The position numbers and the translations under genes are program-made. 64,000 bases of DNA, taken from assembly GCF_017115045.1 (NCBI RefSeq), contig NZ_JABXKK010000089.1, positions 1-64,000 on the forward strand, in the 5' to 3' direction. Shown here one piece after another: positions 1-7,805 of the stretch (position 1 is the first letter of the stretch; each line of letters opens with the position of its first letter). Source of the stretch: Nostoc sp. NMS8 (GTDB taxonomy: Bacteria; Cyanobacteriota; Cyanobacteriia; Cyanobacteriales; Nostocaceae). The notes beneath the pieces are model-generated. The model made no database searches, had not been told where the DNA came from, and worked only from the letters and a program-made list of their open reading frames with translations.

Positions 1-55
1 TGATGGCATTATCTAGACTCCATAGATGATTCTTTTTGTCAATGCGTAAGTCCTA
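1..55. mobile_element. Possible right end of a MITE/IS, truncated by window edge
   Basis: The string ending at 55 (caatgcgtaagtccta) matches the terminal inverted repeat of the 177-bp MITE at 5031-5207, whose left end reads taggacttacgcattg. This suggests that a second copy, or a parent insertion sequence, ends here and continues to the left of the window. Only one end is visible, so a TSD and the element's size cannot be checked. Confidence 0.35.
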
Positions 56-356
56 ATTTCTTACATTTTGCATTTGAGAAAGGCAAATTTCTTTTATTCT
101 CCACACAAAAAGTATAAAAGGATAGATTAGGACGTAATATGTGTGTGTATATTTAAATCAAACTTGGTAGATAGACGCTGTTACTCAAATCCGCTCAGTC
201 CCAAAAGCTGGATGTAAGATATTCGTCTTTGAAAAAAACTTAAATGTGTTGGCTTTACCTGCACTCTAAGAGAGGCTGCGCCAACGATATAGCTTAGTGA
301 CATACCAGAGGCATCTCCATCTAAGTTTTCAAAAGCAACCAATAAAAGTCACCCAT
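56..356. other. Intergenic stretch with no recognised gene
   Basis: AT-rich sequence between the putative element end and the terminator at 357-404. I see no ORF with a convincing start or ribosome site on either strand, and no repeat structure. Confidence 0.5.
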
Positions 357-404
357 AAAAAACTATCCGCCCTGATTTAGATCGGATGGTCTAAATCAGG
401 GCGG
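357..404 (-). terminator. Strong intrinsic terminator of the small-peptide transcript
   Basis: A perfect 15-bp stem (367-381 paired with 390-404) with an 8-nt loop is followed on the minus strand, after four bases, by six U residues (plus-strand A run 357-362). This is a textbook Rho-independent terminator for minus-strand transcription coming from the 507-578 peptide gene. Confidence 0.85.
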
Positions 405-410
405 TCTAGC

Positions 411-555
411 GGGTCTTCAGGTTGCAACCAGACTGCCGGAAGGAACTCCGAGCTTGCCTAGCTACTTGAGCTAACTTAGTATCTCAAAGATGACTAAGGC
501 TAACTTTTAGAGAACAGCCCCGGCACGCAGCCGGCTAACTGCAACCTGATGACCC
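411..555 (-). ncRNA. Predicted structured RNA region closed by a 16-nt long-range stem
   Basis: The arms 411-426 (gggtcttcaggttgca) and 540-555 (tgcaacctgatgaccc) are complementary at 15 of 16 positions and enclose 113 nt. Inside on the minus strand are shorter hairpins, such as CCGGC-TGCGT-GCCGG and CTTAGT...ACTAAG. The outer arm overlaps codons of the 23-residue peptide, so translation and folding would compete. I do not recognise a known RNA family: it does not read as 6S RNA, tmRNA, RNase P RNA or a cobalamin riboswitch. The strand is inferred from the flanking terminator. Confidence 0.45.
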
Positions 556-578
556 ATGCATTTACTACTTTCTATCAT
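507..578 (-). CDS. Putative 23-residue peptide with consensus Shine-Dalgarno
   Basis: ATG at 578 and TAA at 507-509 give a 23-aa peptide that begins MIESSKCMG and ends SRLRAGAVL. It is too short for usual gene callers. An 11-nt perfect match to the 16S anti-SD (aaggaggtgat) sits at an ideal distance before the ATG, far better than most ribosome sites in this window. The unit is isolated: the psbD terminator (696-727) lies upstream and its own terminator (357-404) downstream. There is one Cys (residue 7), two Arg and no membrane segment. I do not recognise a family. It could be a functional micropeptide, or a leader peptide whose translation controls the surrounding RNA fold. Translation is likely; function is unknown. 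Confidence 0.55.
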   Translation of the reverse strand: MIESSKCMGHQVAVSRLRAGAVL

Positions 579-623
579 GGGCATCACCTCCTTATTGCCT
601 AAGCGGTCTTAGTTTTCAAAGGG

Positions 624-639
624 CAGAGTATTTACTCTG
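624..639. promoter_or_regulatory. 16-bp palindrome upstream of the small-peptide gene
   Basis: cagagtatttactctg is a perfect inverted repeat (7-bp arms, 2-bp spacer) about 46 nt upstream of the peptide ATG. On the minus strand it is preceded by TTATAAAC, which could serve as a -10 element, so the palindrome could be an operator near the transcription start. It could equally be a small 5'UTR hairpin. Confidence 0.35.
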
Positions 640-695
640 GGTTTATAACCTTCATCTAACATAACACATAAATTTAGAGATATTAACTATATACA

Positions 696-727
696 GAAAA
701 AATCTCCCACCTTTTGGTGAGAGATAA
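696..727 (-). terminator. Intrinsic terminator downstream of psbD
   Basis: On the minus strand the arms atctctcacc and ggtgggagat pair around an AAAA loop and are followed by TTTTTTC. It lies about 120 nt after the psbD stop, so psbD appears to be transcribed without a downstream partner. Confidence 0.8.
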
Positions 728-845
728 TTAGAGAATGGCGAATATTGACACTTTCTTGGTTGATTACAAAGAGATTATTTCATCTGGGTGGTGTCAATTT
801 TTATCCACCACAATCCTAATTCAGGACATAGCCGGATTTTAATTC

Positions 846-1901
846 TTAGAGAGCGTTACCACGTGGTAGAACTTCCTCAGGGAATACAAATTGTTCGTGG
901 GGTTGATCTTGAGGAGCCATCCAAGCGCGGATACCCTCGTTCAGCAAAATGTTTTTGGTATAGAAGGTTTCAAACTCAGGGTCTTCCGCCGCCCGTAATT
1001 CTTGGGAGACGAAATCATAAGCCCGCAGGTTGAGTGCTAAACCGACGATGCCAACGGCGCTCATCCACAAACCGGTGACTGGCACGAACAACATGAAGAA
1101 GTGCAACCAGCGTTTGTTTGAGAAAGCAATACCGAAAATCTGTGACCAGAAACGGTTTGCTGTCACCATTGAGTAGGTTTCTTCCGACTGGGTAGGATTG
1201 AAGGCGCGGAAGGTGTTAGCACCATCGCCGTCTTCAAACAAGGTATTTTCGACTGTGGCACCATGAATGGCGCACAATAGCGCACCACCCAATACACCCG
1301 CAACACCCATCATGTGGAAGGGGTTGAGTGTCCAGTTATGGAAACCTTGCAGGAATAGCAGGAACCGGAAGATCGCCGCGACGCCAAAGCTGGGTGCAAA
1401 GAACCAGCTTGATTGTCCCAAGGGGTAAATCAGAAATACACTGACGAATACCGCGATGGGAGCAGAGAAAGCGAGAGCGTTGTAAGGACGGATACCTACT
1501 AGACGCGCAATTTCAAATTGCCGCAACATGAAGCCAATCAAACCGAAGGCTCCGTGTAGGGCAACGAATGGCCACAAACCACCCAATTGGAACCAACGGG
1601 TGAGGTTGCCTTGGGCTTCTGGCCCCCACAACAGCAATAGGGAATGTCCCATACTGTCAGCGGGGGTGGATACTGCCACTGTCAAAAAGTTCGCTCCTTC
1701 TAGGTAGGAGGAGGCTAATCCGTGGGTGTACCAAGAGGTGACGAAGGTGGTGCCGGTCAGCCAACCGCCTAGTGCTAGGAAGGCGCAGGGGAATAATAGT
1801 ATCCCTGACCAACCTACGAATACGAAGCGATCGCGCTTGAGCCAGTCGTCAAGAACGTCAAACCACCCTCTACTGGGGGCGCGTCCAACTGCGATGGTCA
1901 T
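846..1901 (-). CDS. psbD: Photosystem II D2 reaction-centre protein
   Basis: Full-length D2 (351 aa), the thylakoid-membrane subunit that, with D1, binds P680, pheophytin, the QA quinone and the non-haem iron. Visible landmarks are Tyr159 (the redox-active TyrD, Y160 in 352-residue homologues), His196 in FHMMGV (P680 ligand) and His213 in AIHGAT (iron ligand). In cyanobacteria one psbD copy usually overlaps psbC. Here no psbC follows; instead a terminator and a small-peptide unit come next, so this is the type of a second, monocistronic psbD copy, often light- or stress-responsive in other cyanobacteria (inference). The start gives the normal N terminus MTIAVGRAP. Confidence 0.98.
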   Translation of the reverse strand: MTIAVGRAPSRGWFDVLDDWLKRDRFVFVGWSGILLFPCAFLALGGWLTGTTFVTSWYTHGLASSYLEGANFLTVAVSTPADSMGHSLLLLWGPEAQGNLTRWFQLGGLWPFVALHGAFGLIGFMLRQFEIARLVGIRPYNALAFSAPIAVFVSVFLIYPLGQSSWFFAPSFGVAAIFRFLLFLQGFHNWTLNPFHMMGVAGVLGGALLCAIHGATVENTLFEDGDGANTFRAFNPTQSEETYSMVTANRFWSQIFGIAFSNKRWLHFFMLFVPVTGLWMSAVGIVGLALNLRAYDFVSQELRAAEDPEFETFYTKNILLNEGIRAWMAPQDQPHEQFVFPEEVLPRGNAL

Positions 1902-2204
1902 TAGAGCAAATCTCCAAATGTTTATAAGTACAGGTTGTATCTGTATTATAGATGGCTACATAAAAGCCTTCTATAAGCAGAAAGTTAACCAGGTTGTTAA
2001 CCAAGTTTACAATTTTTTACACACCTTTAATAATATTAGGTGTAAATCGCTAATTTTTCTAGGGGTTTTGTAATAAAAATTAATTTTTGCTTCAGATGAG
2101 CGAGATGAACAGAAATTCCCAATCCCCAATCCCCAACCCCCATTTCCCTAGAATCACTCAGCTGACGCTAAAATGAGTCCACAGTTAAATTTGATTATTG
2201 CTAA
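1902..2204. other. Divergent promoter region between psbD and the UPF0367 gene
   Basis: About 300 bp without a gene. It must hold the psbD promoter (minus) and the promoter of the 2205 gene (plus). It is AT-rich near psbD and carries a short cccaatccccaatcccc microsatellite around 2120-2145. No operator was recognised. Confidence 0.5.
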
Positions 2205-2477
2205 ATGTTTACCATCGATTTAAGCATCAGAAACACTGCTTTCCCTATTTCGGTACAACGTAAATCAGCAGAGGATGCTGAGGCTGTTTATCAGCTAATT
2301 TTGGCGGCAATCCGTTCTGGGAACCCTGACATTGTAGAACTCAAGTGCGAGGGCAAGACAGAGAAAAAAATTGCTGTCCGCGCTAGTGAAATTTCTGGGG
2401 TGCAGATTGTTCAGAAAGATGGTACAACCCCTGGTGGTGGCAGACCACCTGGCTTTTTTGCTGTAGCTGCTGAGTAA
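2205..2477 (+). CDS. UPF0367 family conserved cyanobacterial protein
   Basis: A 90-aa soluble protein with the features I associate with the cyanobacterial UPF0367 family: N-terminal MFTIDLSIRNTAFPISVQRK, a central A..AVYQLILAAI helix and a Gly/Pro-rich tail (PGGGRPPGFFA). The function of the family is unknown. It is followed after 13 nt by an ABC ATPase gene on the same strand, so the two are probably cotranscribed. From memory, the Anabaena PCC 7120 homologue also lies next to a psbD gene, which would make this a conserved neighbourhood. Confidence 0.7.
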   Translation: MFTIDLSIRNTAFPISVQRKSAEDAEAVYQLILAAIRSGNPDIVELKCEGKTEKKIAVRASEISGVQIVQKDGTTPGGGRPPGFFAVAAE

Positions 2478-2490
2478 CTAAGGTTGACAA

Positions 2491-3168
2491 ATGTCTCAAG
2501 TTGGCATTGAGGTCAAGGATTTAAATTTCAGTTGGCCGAATGGAGAGAAAGTGATCAAATCTTGCTCTTTAGAAGTGCCCAAGGGTGAGTTTTGGATGCT
2601 CTTGGGTACCAATGGCAGCGGAAAATCAACGTTACTGAGACTGCTGGCGGGGTTATTAGCTCCTGAATCTGGCGAAATTCGGGTTTTGCACCCCGTTGGT
2701 TTTGTCTTCCAAAATCCAGATCATCAACTGGTAATGCCAACGGTTGGTGCTGATGTGGCTTTTGGATTGGTGGAAGAAAAGTTGCCACCTGCTGCTACTA
2801 GAGCCAGGGTTGAGGAGGCGCTGGGGGCGGTGAATTTGATTACCTTGCAACGACGCCCTATCTATGCGCTCTCTGGGGGACAGAAACAGCGAGTCGCGAT
2901 CGCCGGTGCGATCGCCCGTCGCTGTGAAGTTCTATTACTAGATGAACCTACTGCCTTACTAGATCCAGATAGCCAGTTAGATTTAGTTGCTGGTGTCCGC
3001 CGCCTTGTCAAAAGTCGAGGTATTACAGCCCTCTGGGTGACACATCGATTAGACGAGTTAAATTATTGTGACGGCGCTTTTTTGCTAGAAAAAGGCTCTC
3101 TGGTAGATAGGGGTGAACCCCAACGCCTCAAACAACGTCTAATGGAGGTAGACAGCGAAGCCTCCTAA
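2491..3168 (+). CDS. ABC transporter ATP-binding protein, EcfA/CbiO-like
   Basis: Complete 225-aa nucleotide-binding subunit. Walker A GTNGSGKST is at residues 39-47, the Q-loop FQNPDHQL around 73-80, the signature LSGGQ at 127-131, Walker B VLLLDE at 147-152 and the switch His at 185. The FQNPDHQ...TVGADVAFGL segment is characteristic of energy-coupling-factor (cobalt/vitamin) type ATPases, which are peripheral inner-membrane proteins. No permease or substrate-binding subunit lies nearby, so the substrate is unknown and the partner must be encoded elsewhere. Plastid ABCI11/NAP14-type proteins look related (from memory). It probably forms an operon with the UPF0367 gene. Confidence 0.88.
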   Translation: MSQVGIEVKDLNFSWPNGEKVIKSCSLEVPKGEFWMLLGTNGSGKSTLLRLLAGLLAPESGEIRVLHPVGFVFQNPDHQLVMPTVGADVAFGLVEEKLPPAATRARVEEALGAVNLITLQRRPIYALSGGQKQRVAIAGAIARRCEVLLLDEPTALLDPDSQLDLVAGVRRLVKSRGITALWVTHRLDELNYCDGAFLLEKGSLVDRGEPQRLKQRLMEVDSEAS

Positions 3169-3274
3169 CTAAGTGCTGAGTAATGAGTAATGAGTAAATA
3201 AGTAAAATTCATTGCACTGGCTCAAACCTTGCTATTGCTTAACTGCACTCCTGAATACTACTAAAAAGAACTTT

Positions 3275-3303
3275 AACGCGCCTTTGAAACAAAGGCGCGT
3301 TTT
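3275..3303 (+). terminator. Hairpin terminator after the ABC ATPase gene
   Basis: aacgcgccttt and aaaggcgcgtt form an 11-bp GC-rich stem with a tiny loop, followed by a short T run, about 105 nt after the 3168 stop. It probably ends the UPF0367-ABC transcript. The T tract is weak. Confidence 0.6.
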
Positions 3304-3448
3304 AAGTTGGTGCCTCTATCTTAGGCTTGAGTTTTATGAGGCTGCCGTATTTTTTATTCTATGTAGCATAGTGTTACACACAATTGATCAATTATTATAA
3401 ATCTTATGAATGAATTTTGTTAACTCTAGAAAATTGTGATTAAAAACC

Positions 3449-3997
3449 ATGTCCCGTTCCTTACTCCAAGCCGTTTTGTTAGTGGACGGCTACAATATCA
3501 TCGGTGCTTGGCCTTGCCTTAAAAAAACGCGTGATAGCGTCGGATTAGAGGCCGCACGGGGCGAACTTGTGGAAGCGATGACTGGTTATAGCGCGTTTCA
3601 AGGTTACACAACTCAGATAGTTTTTGATGCCCAATATCAGAATTGCTCTAGTAATAAAGAAATTATTACTGAGCTTTTGTCTGTTTATTACACTGATTTT
3701 GGGCAAACAGCAGATACTTATATTGAAAAATCCTGCGCTTCTTTTCGCCACCAAATAGCCCAATCTTTGATTTCTCGTGTGATTGTTGCTACATCAGATC
3801 GGGCACAGCAGTTGATGATACAAGGGTATGGGGCTGAATGGTTGTCTGCACAACAACTTTGCGGGGAAGTGGAAGCCACTGTTTGCCGGATGCGACAAAA
3901 GTATCACACGCGCAAACAATCTAAGAGTAGGTTTTTAGCTAATGCCATCGATGCTAAGGCGCGGCAACGTCTGGCTGAATTACGAATGGGATTATAG
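3449..3997 (+). CDS. NYN domain protein, YacP/Rae1-like endoribonuclease
   Basis: A 182-aa protein with the NYN/PIN-like fold of the YacP (DUF901) family. The N-terminal strand LLVDGYNIIGAW (about 10-21) carries the conserved Asp, and later blocks YTDFGQTADTYIEK and VIVATSDRAQQ match the acidic active-site strands of these metal-dependent RNases. In Bacillus the homologue (Rae1) cleaves mRNA on the ribosome; the role in cyanobacteria is not established. It is monocistronic, lying between the terminator at 3275 and tRNA-Asn. Length and start look normal. Confidence 0.85.
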   Translation: MSRSLLQAVLLVDGYNIIGAWPCLKKTRDSVGLEAARGELVEAMTGYSAFQGYTTQIVFDAQYQNCSSNKEIITELLSVYYTDFGQTADTYIEKSCASFRHQIAQSLISRVIVATSDRAQQLMIQGYGAEWLSAQQLCGEVEATVCRMRQKYHTRKQSKSRFLANAIDAKARQRLAELRMGL

Positions 3998-4133
3998 TAT
4001 TTAACACTCTCTGCTTAAGTTCCTGAATGGGTTTTGACTGCAAAATTTCTATAAATTAAACATATAAAAAAAATATTATCGAAAGTACTTGCCAAATTCT
4101 ATTTTTAGCCCTAATATTGTAAATCGTGAGTGA

Positions 4134-4205
<72 letters not shown>

Positions 4206-4564
4206 TTTAAAGATTTTGGATTTTAGATTATCCATGAGAGCTTTATGGTCGCTTGACTTGGCTGTGAAGTTTCTGTATTATGGATCTTTTGGTGCTTGTC
4301 CTAAACAAGTGTTGGAATTTTAAGAAGGACTGCGATCGCATCAAGGGTCTGTTCTGCACTTTTAACAGCCAACATTGGGCCATTTGCCAAATAAATATTT
4401 TTCTCAGACATCACGTTTAAGGCAAGAGACGCGACAAATCGCCGTGTCTACAAATCGGTACAGCGATTTATCGCGCCTTTGCGATCTGTAAAGACATTAT
4501 GGGACTAGTGGTATTGTTTTAAGTGATTGCACTTAAATTGCTGAAACTAGGATAAACGCTTTAC
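4206..4564. other. Gene-poor stretch after tRNA-Asn
   Basis: No convincing gene. A 36-codon minus-strand ORF (4301-4411, beginning MSEKNIYLANGP) has protein-like composition but no clear ribosome site and no family I know; it may be a gene remnant. Positions 4420-4490 contain a dispersed-repeat-like segment with gacgcgacaaatcgc and gcgatttatcgcgcc. Confidence 0.4.
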
Positions 4565-5810
4565 ATGACTTCTGGAGCGCTGCCTGCCAATCCTTTTGTG
4601 GCTGCGGGGATGATTGAAGATCCCAGGCTGTTTGTTGGTCGTAAAGATGAATTACACGTGATCGCATCTCGGATGAAGGGCGATCAGCCTACAAGTATCA
4701 ATATAGTTGGTGAGAAGCACATTGGTAAATCTTCGTTGCTGCATTATTTCGTTCTGACTTGGCAGCAGCGAGGATTAGACCCGAATCGTTATGTGGTAAT
4801 TTACTTACCGTTACGGGGTGTAGATTGCCAAACTGAAACGGGTTTCTATGAGGCTGTAGCTGAAGGTTTACTGAGTCATGTTCAGGGATGGCAACAACGC
4901 AGTCTGCAAAATTGTTGGAAGAGTAAACTGCTGAATCGTCAAGCTTTTTCAGATGCGGTTAAGGAATGGAAACAGCAAGGAAAGCTACCTGTTCTCTGTC
5001 TGGATGATTTTGAAAGCCTTTTGAAATATCTAGGACTTACGCATTGACAGAAAAGCCAAAATAAGAGGTATAGTTTTCAAGGCTTCTAGGTAGGTTTTTC
5101 AGTCATATTTTGGCGATCGCCAGCAATCAAAAGTGACCGCCAAAAGCCTTAAACAACGTATTTACGTTAATACACAAGATAGTTTTTTTTACAGTGCGTA
5201 AGTCCTAATATCCTGATAAATTCGATAATGGATTTTATGATAATTTGCGATCGCTGATGGATAGCAACGTCTTGATGCTAGTGCTGGCTTCGCGTAAACA
5301 ACTGGATGTTTATGCTAACGAGCATCGGTTTGTCTCTAGTTTTTTCAATATTGGTCACACTATTTATTTGAAAGAACTAACTACAGATGAGGCTATTGAA
5401 CTGTCGCGCTTACCAACTCGGTCTAGTAATGGTGCAGCTTTGAGTGTAGATGAACAGAATCATGCCCAGCAATGGGGCATCGTCATCCTTATAAGTTGCA
5501 ATTGGCTGGTTACTATTTGTGGGAAGCACGTCAACAAGGCAAGGCAATCAAGTGGGCGAAACAGCAGTTTGAACAACAGCTTGCAGATCCTAAATCTAAA
5601 GCAAAAGGAAAGTGGTGGGAATTATGGAAGAGTTTAGCAGATAGCGATCGCTCTCTCTTGCGTCGGATAATCTATGGGGAAACTCCCACCCAGCAAGACA
5701 AAGGTGTTATTCGCAAACTAACGCGAAAAGAAATCTTGACTCAAGAAGGCAATGCTTTTCAAGTGCCTTTAGTGCAAAAATATATAGAACAGTTGCTAGA
5801 AGAAGAGTAA
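4565..5810 (+). pseudogene. AAA-type ATPase gene, inactivated by MITE and frameshift
   Basis: Three ORFs in successive frames (4565-5047, 5245-5637, 5472-5810) form one former gene. The N-terminal part starts NPFVAAGMIEDPRLFVGR and has a P-loop-like GEKHIGKSSLLH and a Walker B-like LPVLCLDDFE, as in AAA ATPases with a winged-helix C terminus. A MITE at 5031-5207 interrupts it. Deleting the MITE plus one 5-bp target duplication restores the frame exactly (LLKY joined to PDKFDNGFYDN). A second lesion, a frameshift near 5460-5490, separates AQQWG from HPYKLQLAGYYLWEA. The C-terminal half (KWWELWKSLADSDRSLL) resembles a winged-helix region. The former function is unknown; such proteins are often signalling or conflict-related NTPases. 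Confidence 0.85.
5031..5207. mobile_element. 177-bp MITE with 5-bp target duplication
   Basis: The terminal inverted repeats begin taggacttacgca at both ends (13 bp perfect, then TTG/CTG). The flanking duplication is ATATC (5026-5030 and 5208-5212). There is no coding capacity. The interior has further inverted segments (ttttggcg/cgccaaaa and aaggctt/aagcctt). It sits inside the ATPase gene and must depend on a transposase encoded elsewhere. The same TIR appears at 40-55. Confidence 0.9.
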
Positions 5811-5849
5811 TATAACAACCCTATTCAAAATTTTCATCGTTATGTGGCA

Positions 5850-6055
5850 ACCGACATCGCTACAAGGACGACGGATGTCGCTACAGGGATGACAGATGTC
5901 ACTACAGGGACGACGGATGTCGCTACAGGGATGACAGATGTCACTACAGGGACGACGGATGTCGCTACAAGGATGACGGATGTCACTACAGAGACGACGG
6001 ATATCGTTACAGGGATGACGGATGTTACTACAGAGACGACGGATGTCACTATAGT
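5850..6055. repeat. 21-bp tandem repeat array, about nine units
   Basis: Unit consensus acgacggatgtcgctacaggg, with a half-diverged alternate (atgacagatgtcactacaggg) that gives a 42-bp higher-order period. Because 21 is a multiple of 3, long ORFs run through on both strands (a Thr/Asp-rich TTDVATG type on plus, a Val/Ser-rich TSVV type on minus). Neither has clear coding support, although the plus frame opens with GTG at 5844 and runs to 6095. It lies just downstream of the broken ATPase. Confidence 0.85.
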
Positions 6056-6091
6056 CGCAGTTTCGTACTATGGCAACTGGCTAAATTCAAA

Positions 6092-6934
6092 TTAACTATG
6101 AAATATCACAGTCAGTAAAGGCAGGAACGCCAACAGAAAGCCATGCCAGGATTGCAATTGAGCTTCTGAGGTTGGTTCTGGTGGTGCTAATAAAGCTTCT
6201 ACTCTTTGTTCTAAGCGATCTGCACCAGAGGAACCTAATGGAGCACAGCAAATTTCTGATAAGACTGGGCCGCTACTAACTACTAATAAAAGTGATTCTG
6301 CTAACACCAGAGGATCTACCTGCAATGCTGCATAACTGTCGGCACGGAGTTCGCGCAAAGCTAAAAGTTCTTCCCACAAAGGCTCTGTATTTGGCAACCA
6401 TGCAGTGCAAGAACGCACCCAACCCAGCCAGAAAAACCAGAACGTATCCCTGTAATGGTGATGCCCTTGCTCATGGGCTAAGACGCTTTCTAAATGAGCA
6501 GGTGAGAGAGTTTGCACTAATCCTTGGCTAACCACTAGTTCTGGTTGCCAAAAACCGATTTGACCTGCAAACAACGCGCCTGTTTGCAGGAGTCTGGCTC
6601 GTTTATCGCCAACATTCACTAAGGGGCAGTTACGGGCAGATTCTACAGACTGCCAACCCTGGAAAGCAAGTTTAATGCATGAAATGGCAAAAAATGCCAA
6701 ATAAATTAATGCTAGTAAATAGCTAATTGAGCCTGTATACATGCCGCCCATTTGTCCTTGGGGCCCCATGAACAGCACAGCGATCGCAGTCATGAAAATT
6801 AGCAAGGGCGGGAAGAGAAACAAAAATAGCGATCGCTGCCACCGCAGATTCCAATTGCCTTGGGGTTGATTCCAAGCGGATCTTAACCACCAGGCAACTG
6901 CCAAAGCATTCAAAATCATTATCAGATGCATCAT
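6092..6934 (-). CDS. M56-family (BlaR1-like) membrane metallopeptidase
   Basis: A 280-aa membrane protein with hydrophobic segments around residues 1-20, 35-57, 65-92 and at the C terminus. The zinc-peptidase motif HEQGH is at 154-158, followed by RELRADSYA, which can supply the third zinc ligand. This is the antirepressor-peptidase core of BlaR1/MecR1 without the extracellular penicillin sensor. The start codon overlaps the stop of the upstream BlaI-type repressor gene by 4 bp (ATGA), so the two are translationally coupled. By analogy it would sense a signal in the membrane and trigger loss of the repressor; the signal is unknown. Confidence 0.9.
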   Translation of the reverse strand: MMHLIMILNALAVAWWLRSAWNQPQGNWNLRWQRSLFLFLFPPLLIFMTAIAVLFMGPQGQMGGMYTGSISYLLALIYLAFFAISCIKLAFQGWQSVESARNCPLVNVGDKRARLLQTGALFAGQIGFWQPELVVSQGLVQTLSPAHLESVLAHEQGHHHYRDTFWFFWLGWVRSCTAWLPNTEPLWEELLALRELRADSYAALQVDPLVLAESLLLVVSSGPVLSEICCAPLGSSGADRLEQRVEALLAPPEPTSEAQLQSWHGFLLAFLPLLTVIFHS

Positions 6935-7350
6935 TGTTCCTCCCTGGCTTGGCGTGCAGATTGAATACGTTTGGCGATCGCTGCTATTTGCTCACTAGCT
7001 GCTTCATCCAGACTATCAGCAAAGGCAGCAACAACATCGGGATTTCCCACCGCTAGAAATCGCTGTAACTGCTCGTGAGCTTTGATCACTTCTGACTGTT
7101 GCTTACTCAGCATTGGCCGCCAATAGAATGCCCGCTCTTTCTTGTCGCAAGCCAGCCAACCTTTATCAGTGAGGCGACGTAAAACTGTGGTGACAGAAGT
7201 ATACGCTAATTCGCGGTTGGGATCGGCGAGGATGCGATCGTGTACATCCTTGACTGTGGCTGAACCAAGTTCCCAGATGATATTTAAAATTTCCGCTTCT
7301 AACGGGCCTAAAGATAGTTGTTTAGGGCGGTAGTCGGGTAAAGGTGCCAT
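6931..7350 (-). CDS. BlaI/MecI-family transcriptional repressor
   Basis: A 139-aa winged-helix repressor. LGPLEAEILNIIWELG and VKDVHDRI form the N-terminal helices, YTSVTTVLRRLTDKG is the recognition-helix region, and KKERAFYWRP the wing. BlaI proteins act as dimers on operator palindromes at their own promoter. The C-terminal part (AFADSLDEAASEQIAAI) should dimerise and carry the region cleaved by the partner peptidase. It is first in a two-gene operon with the M56 gene. No beta-lactamase gene is adjacent, so the regulon is probably broader or elsewhere. Confidence 0.92.
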   Translation of the reverse strand: MAPLPDYRPKQLSLGPLEAEILNIIWELGSATVKDVHDRILADPNRELAYTSVTTVLRRLTDKGWLACDKKERAFYWRPMLSKQQSEVIKAHEQLQRFLAVGNPDVVAAFADSLDEAASEQIAAIAKRIQSARQAREEQ

Positions 7351-7805
7351 AGCAATTTCAATGGAGAGTGGGGAGTGGGAGAGACGCGATTAATTGCGTC
7401 TGTACTGGGGAATGGGAAATGAATGGATATCTGTCTCTTTGGGTTGTAACCTTAAAGCTGTAAATTTTCCCCTTTTAGAACGTCTGTTCTTGTTTTAGAT
7501 TACAAGATAGTGCAGCAAATCTGAAAGTCTAAAATCATAAAAATAGGCTTTTTCAGTATTGATTAGGGATTGAAAACAGGCAGAGGGGCTGCTGTTCCTG
7601 CTGAGGGTAATAATTCTCCCTTGCTCCCTGCCCCCTGCCCCCTTGCTTCTTCCCCATTCCCCACTGCTATCTATGTATTGAATGAGATACATTTTGTATT
7701 TTGATGATAAAAAATTTTCCTGGAACAATTGTGACTATAGTTAGTGACACCAACTAGATAGAATGTTATTTTCGGCAGTAGTATTAAAACAGGTGTATCC
7801 AGCCC
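7351..7805. other. Divergent intergenic region between blaI-like gene and comB
   Basis: About 455 bp with no gene. It holds the start regions of both flanking genes and a C-rich microrepeat near 7615-7665 (ccctgccccctgcccccttg). I found no clear BlaI-type operator by eye. Confidence 0.5.

Noticed and set aside
411..555. Cobalamin riboswitch, 6S RNA or tmRNA
   Set aside because: No B12 box, no 6S-type central bubble and no alanine-tag sequence could be identified, and the region contains a translated-looking ORF.
5850..6055. CRISPR array
   Set aside because: The units are contiguous with no unique spacers, so it is a simple tandem repeat.
5840..6095. ORFs of 69 and 83 aa across the 21-bp repeat
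   Set aside because: They exist because the unit length is a multiple of three on both strands; no other coding evidence.
7495..7728. 77-aa minus-strand ORF before comB
   Set aside because: Composition follows a C-rich microrepeat and there is no ribosome site or family.
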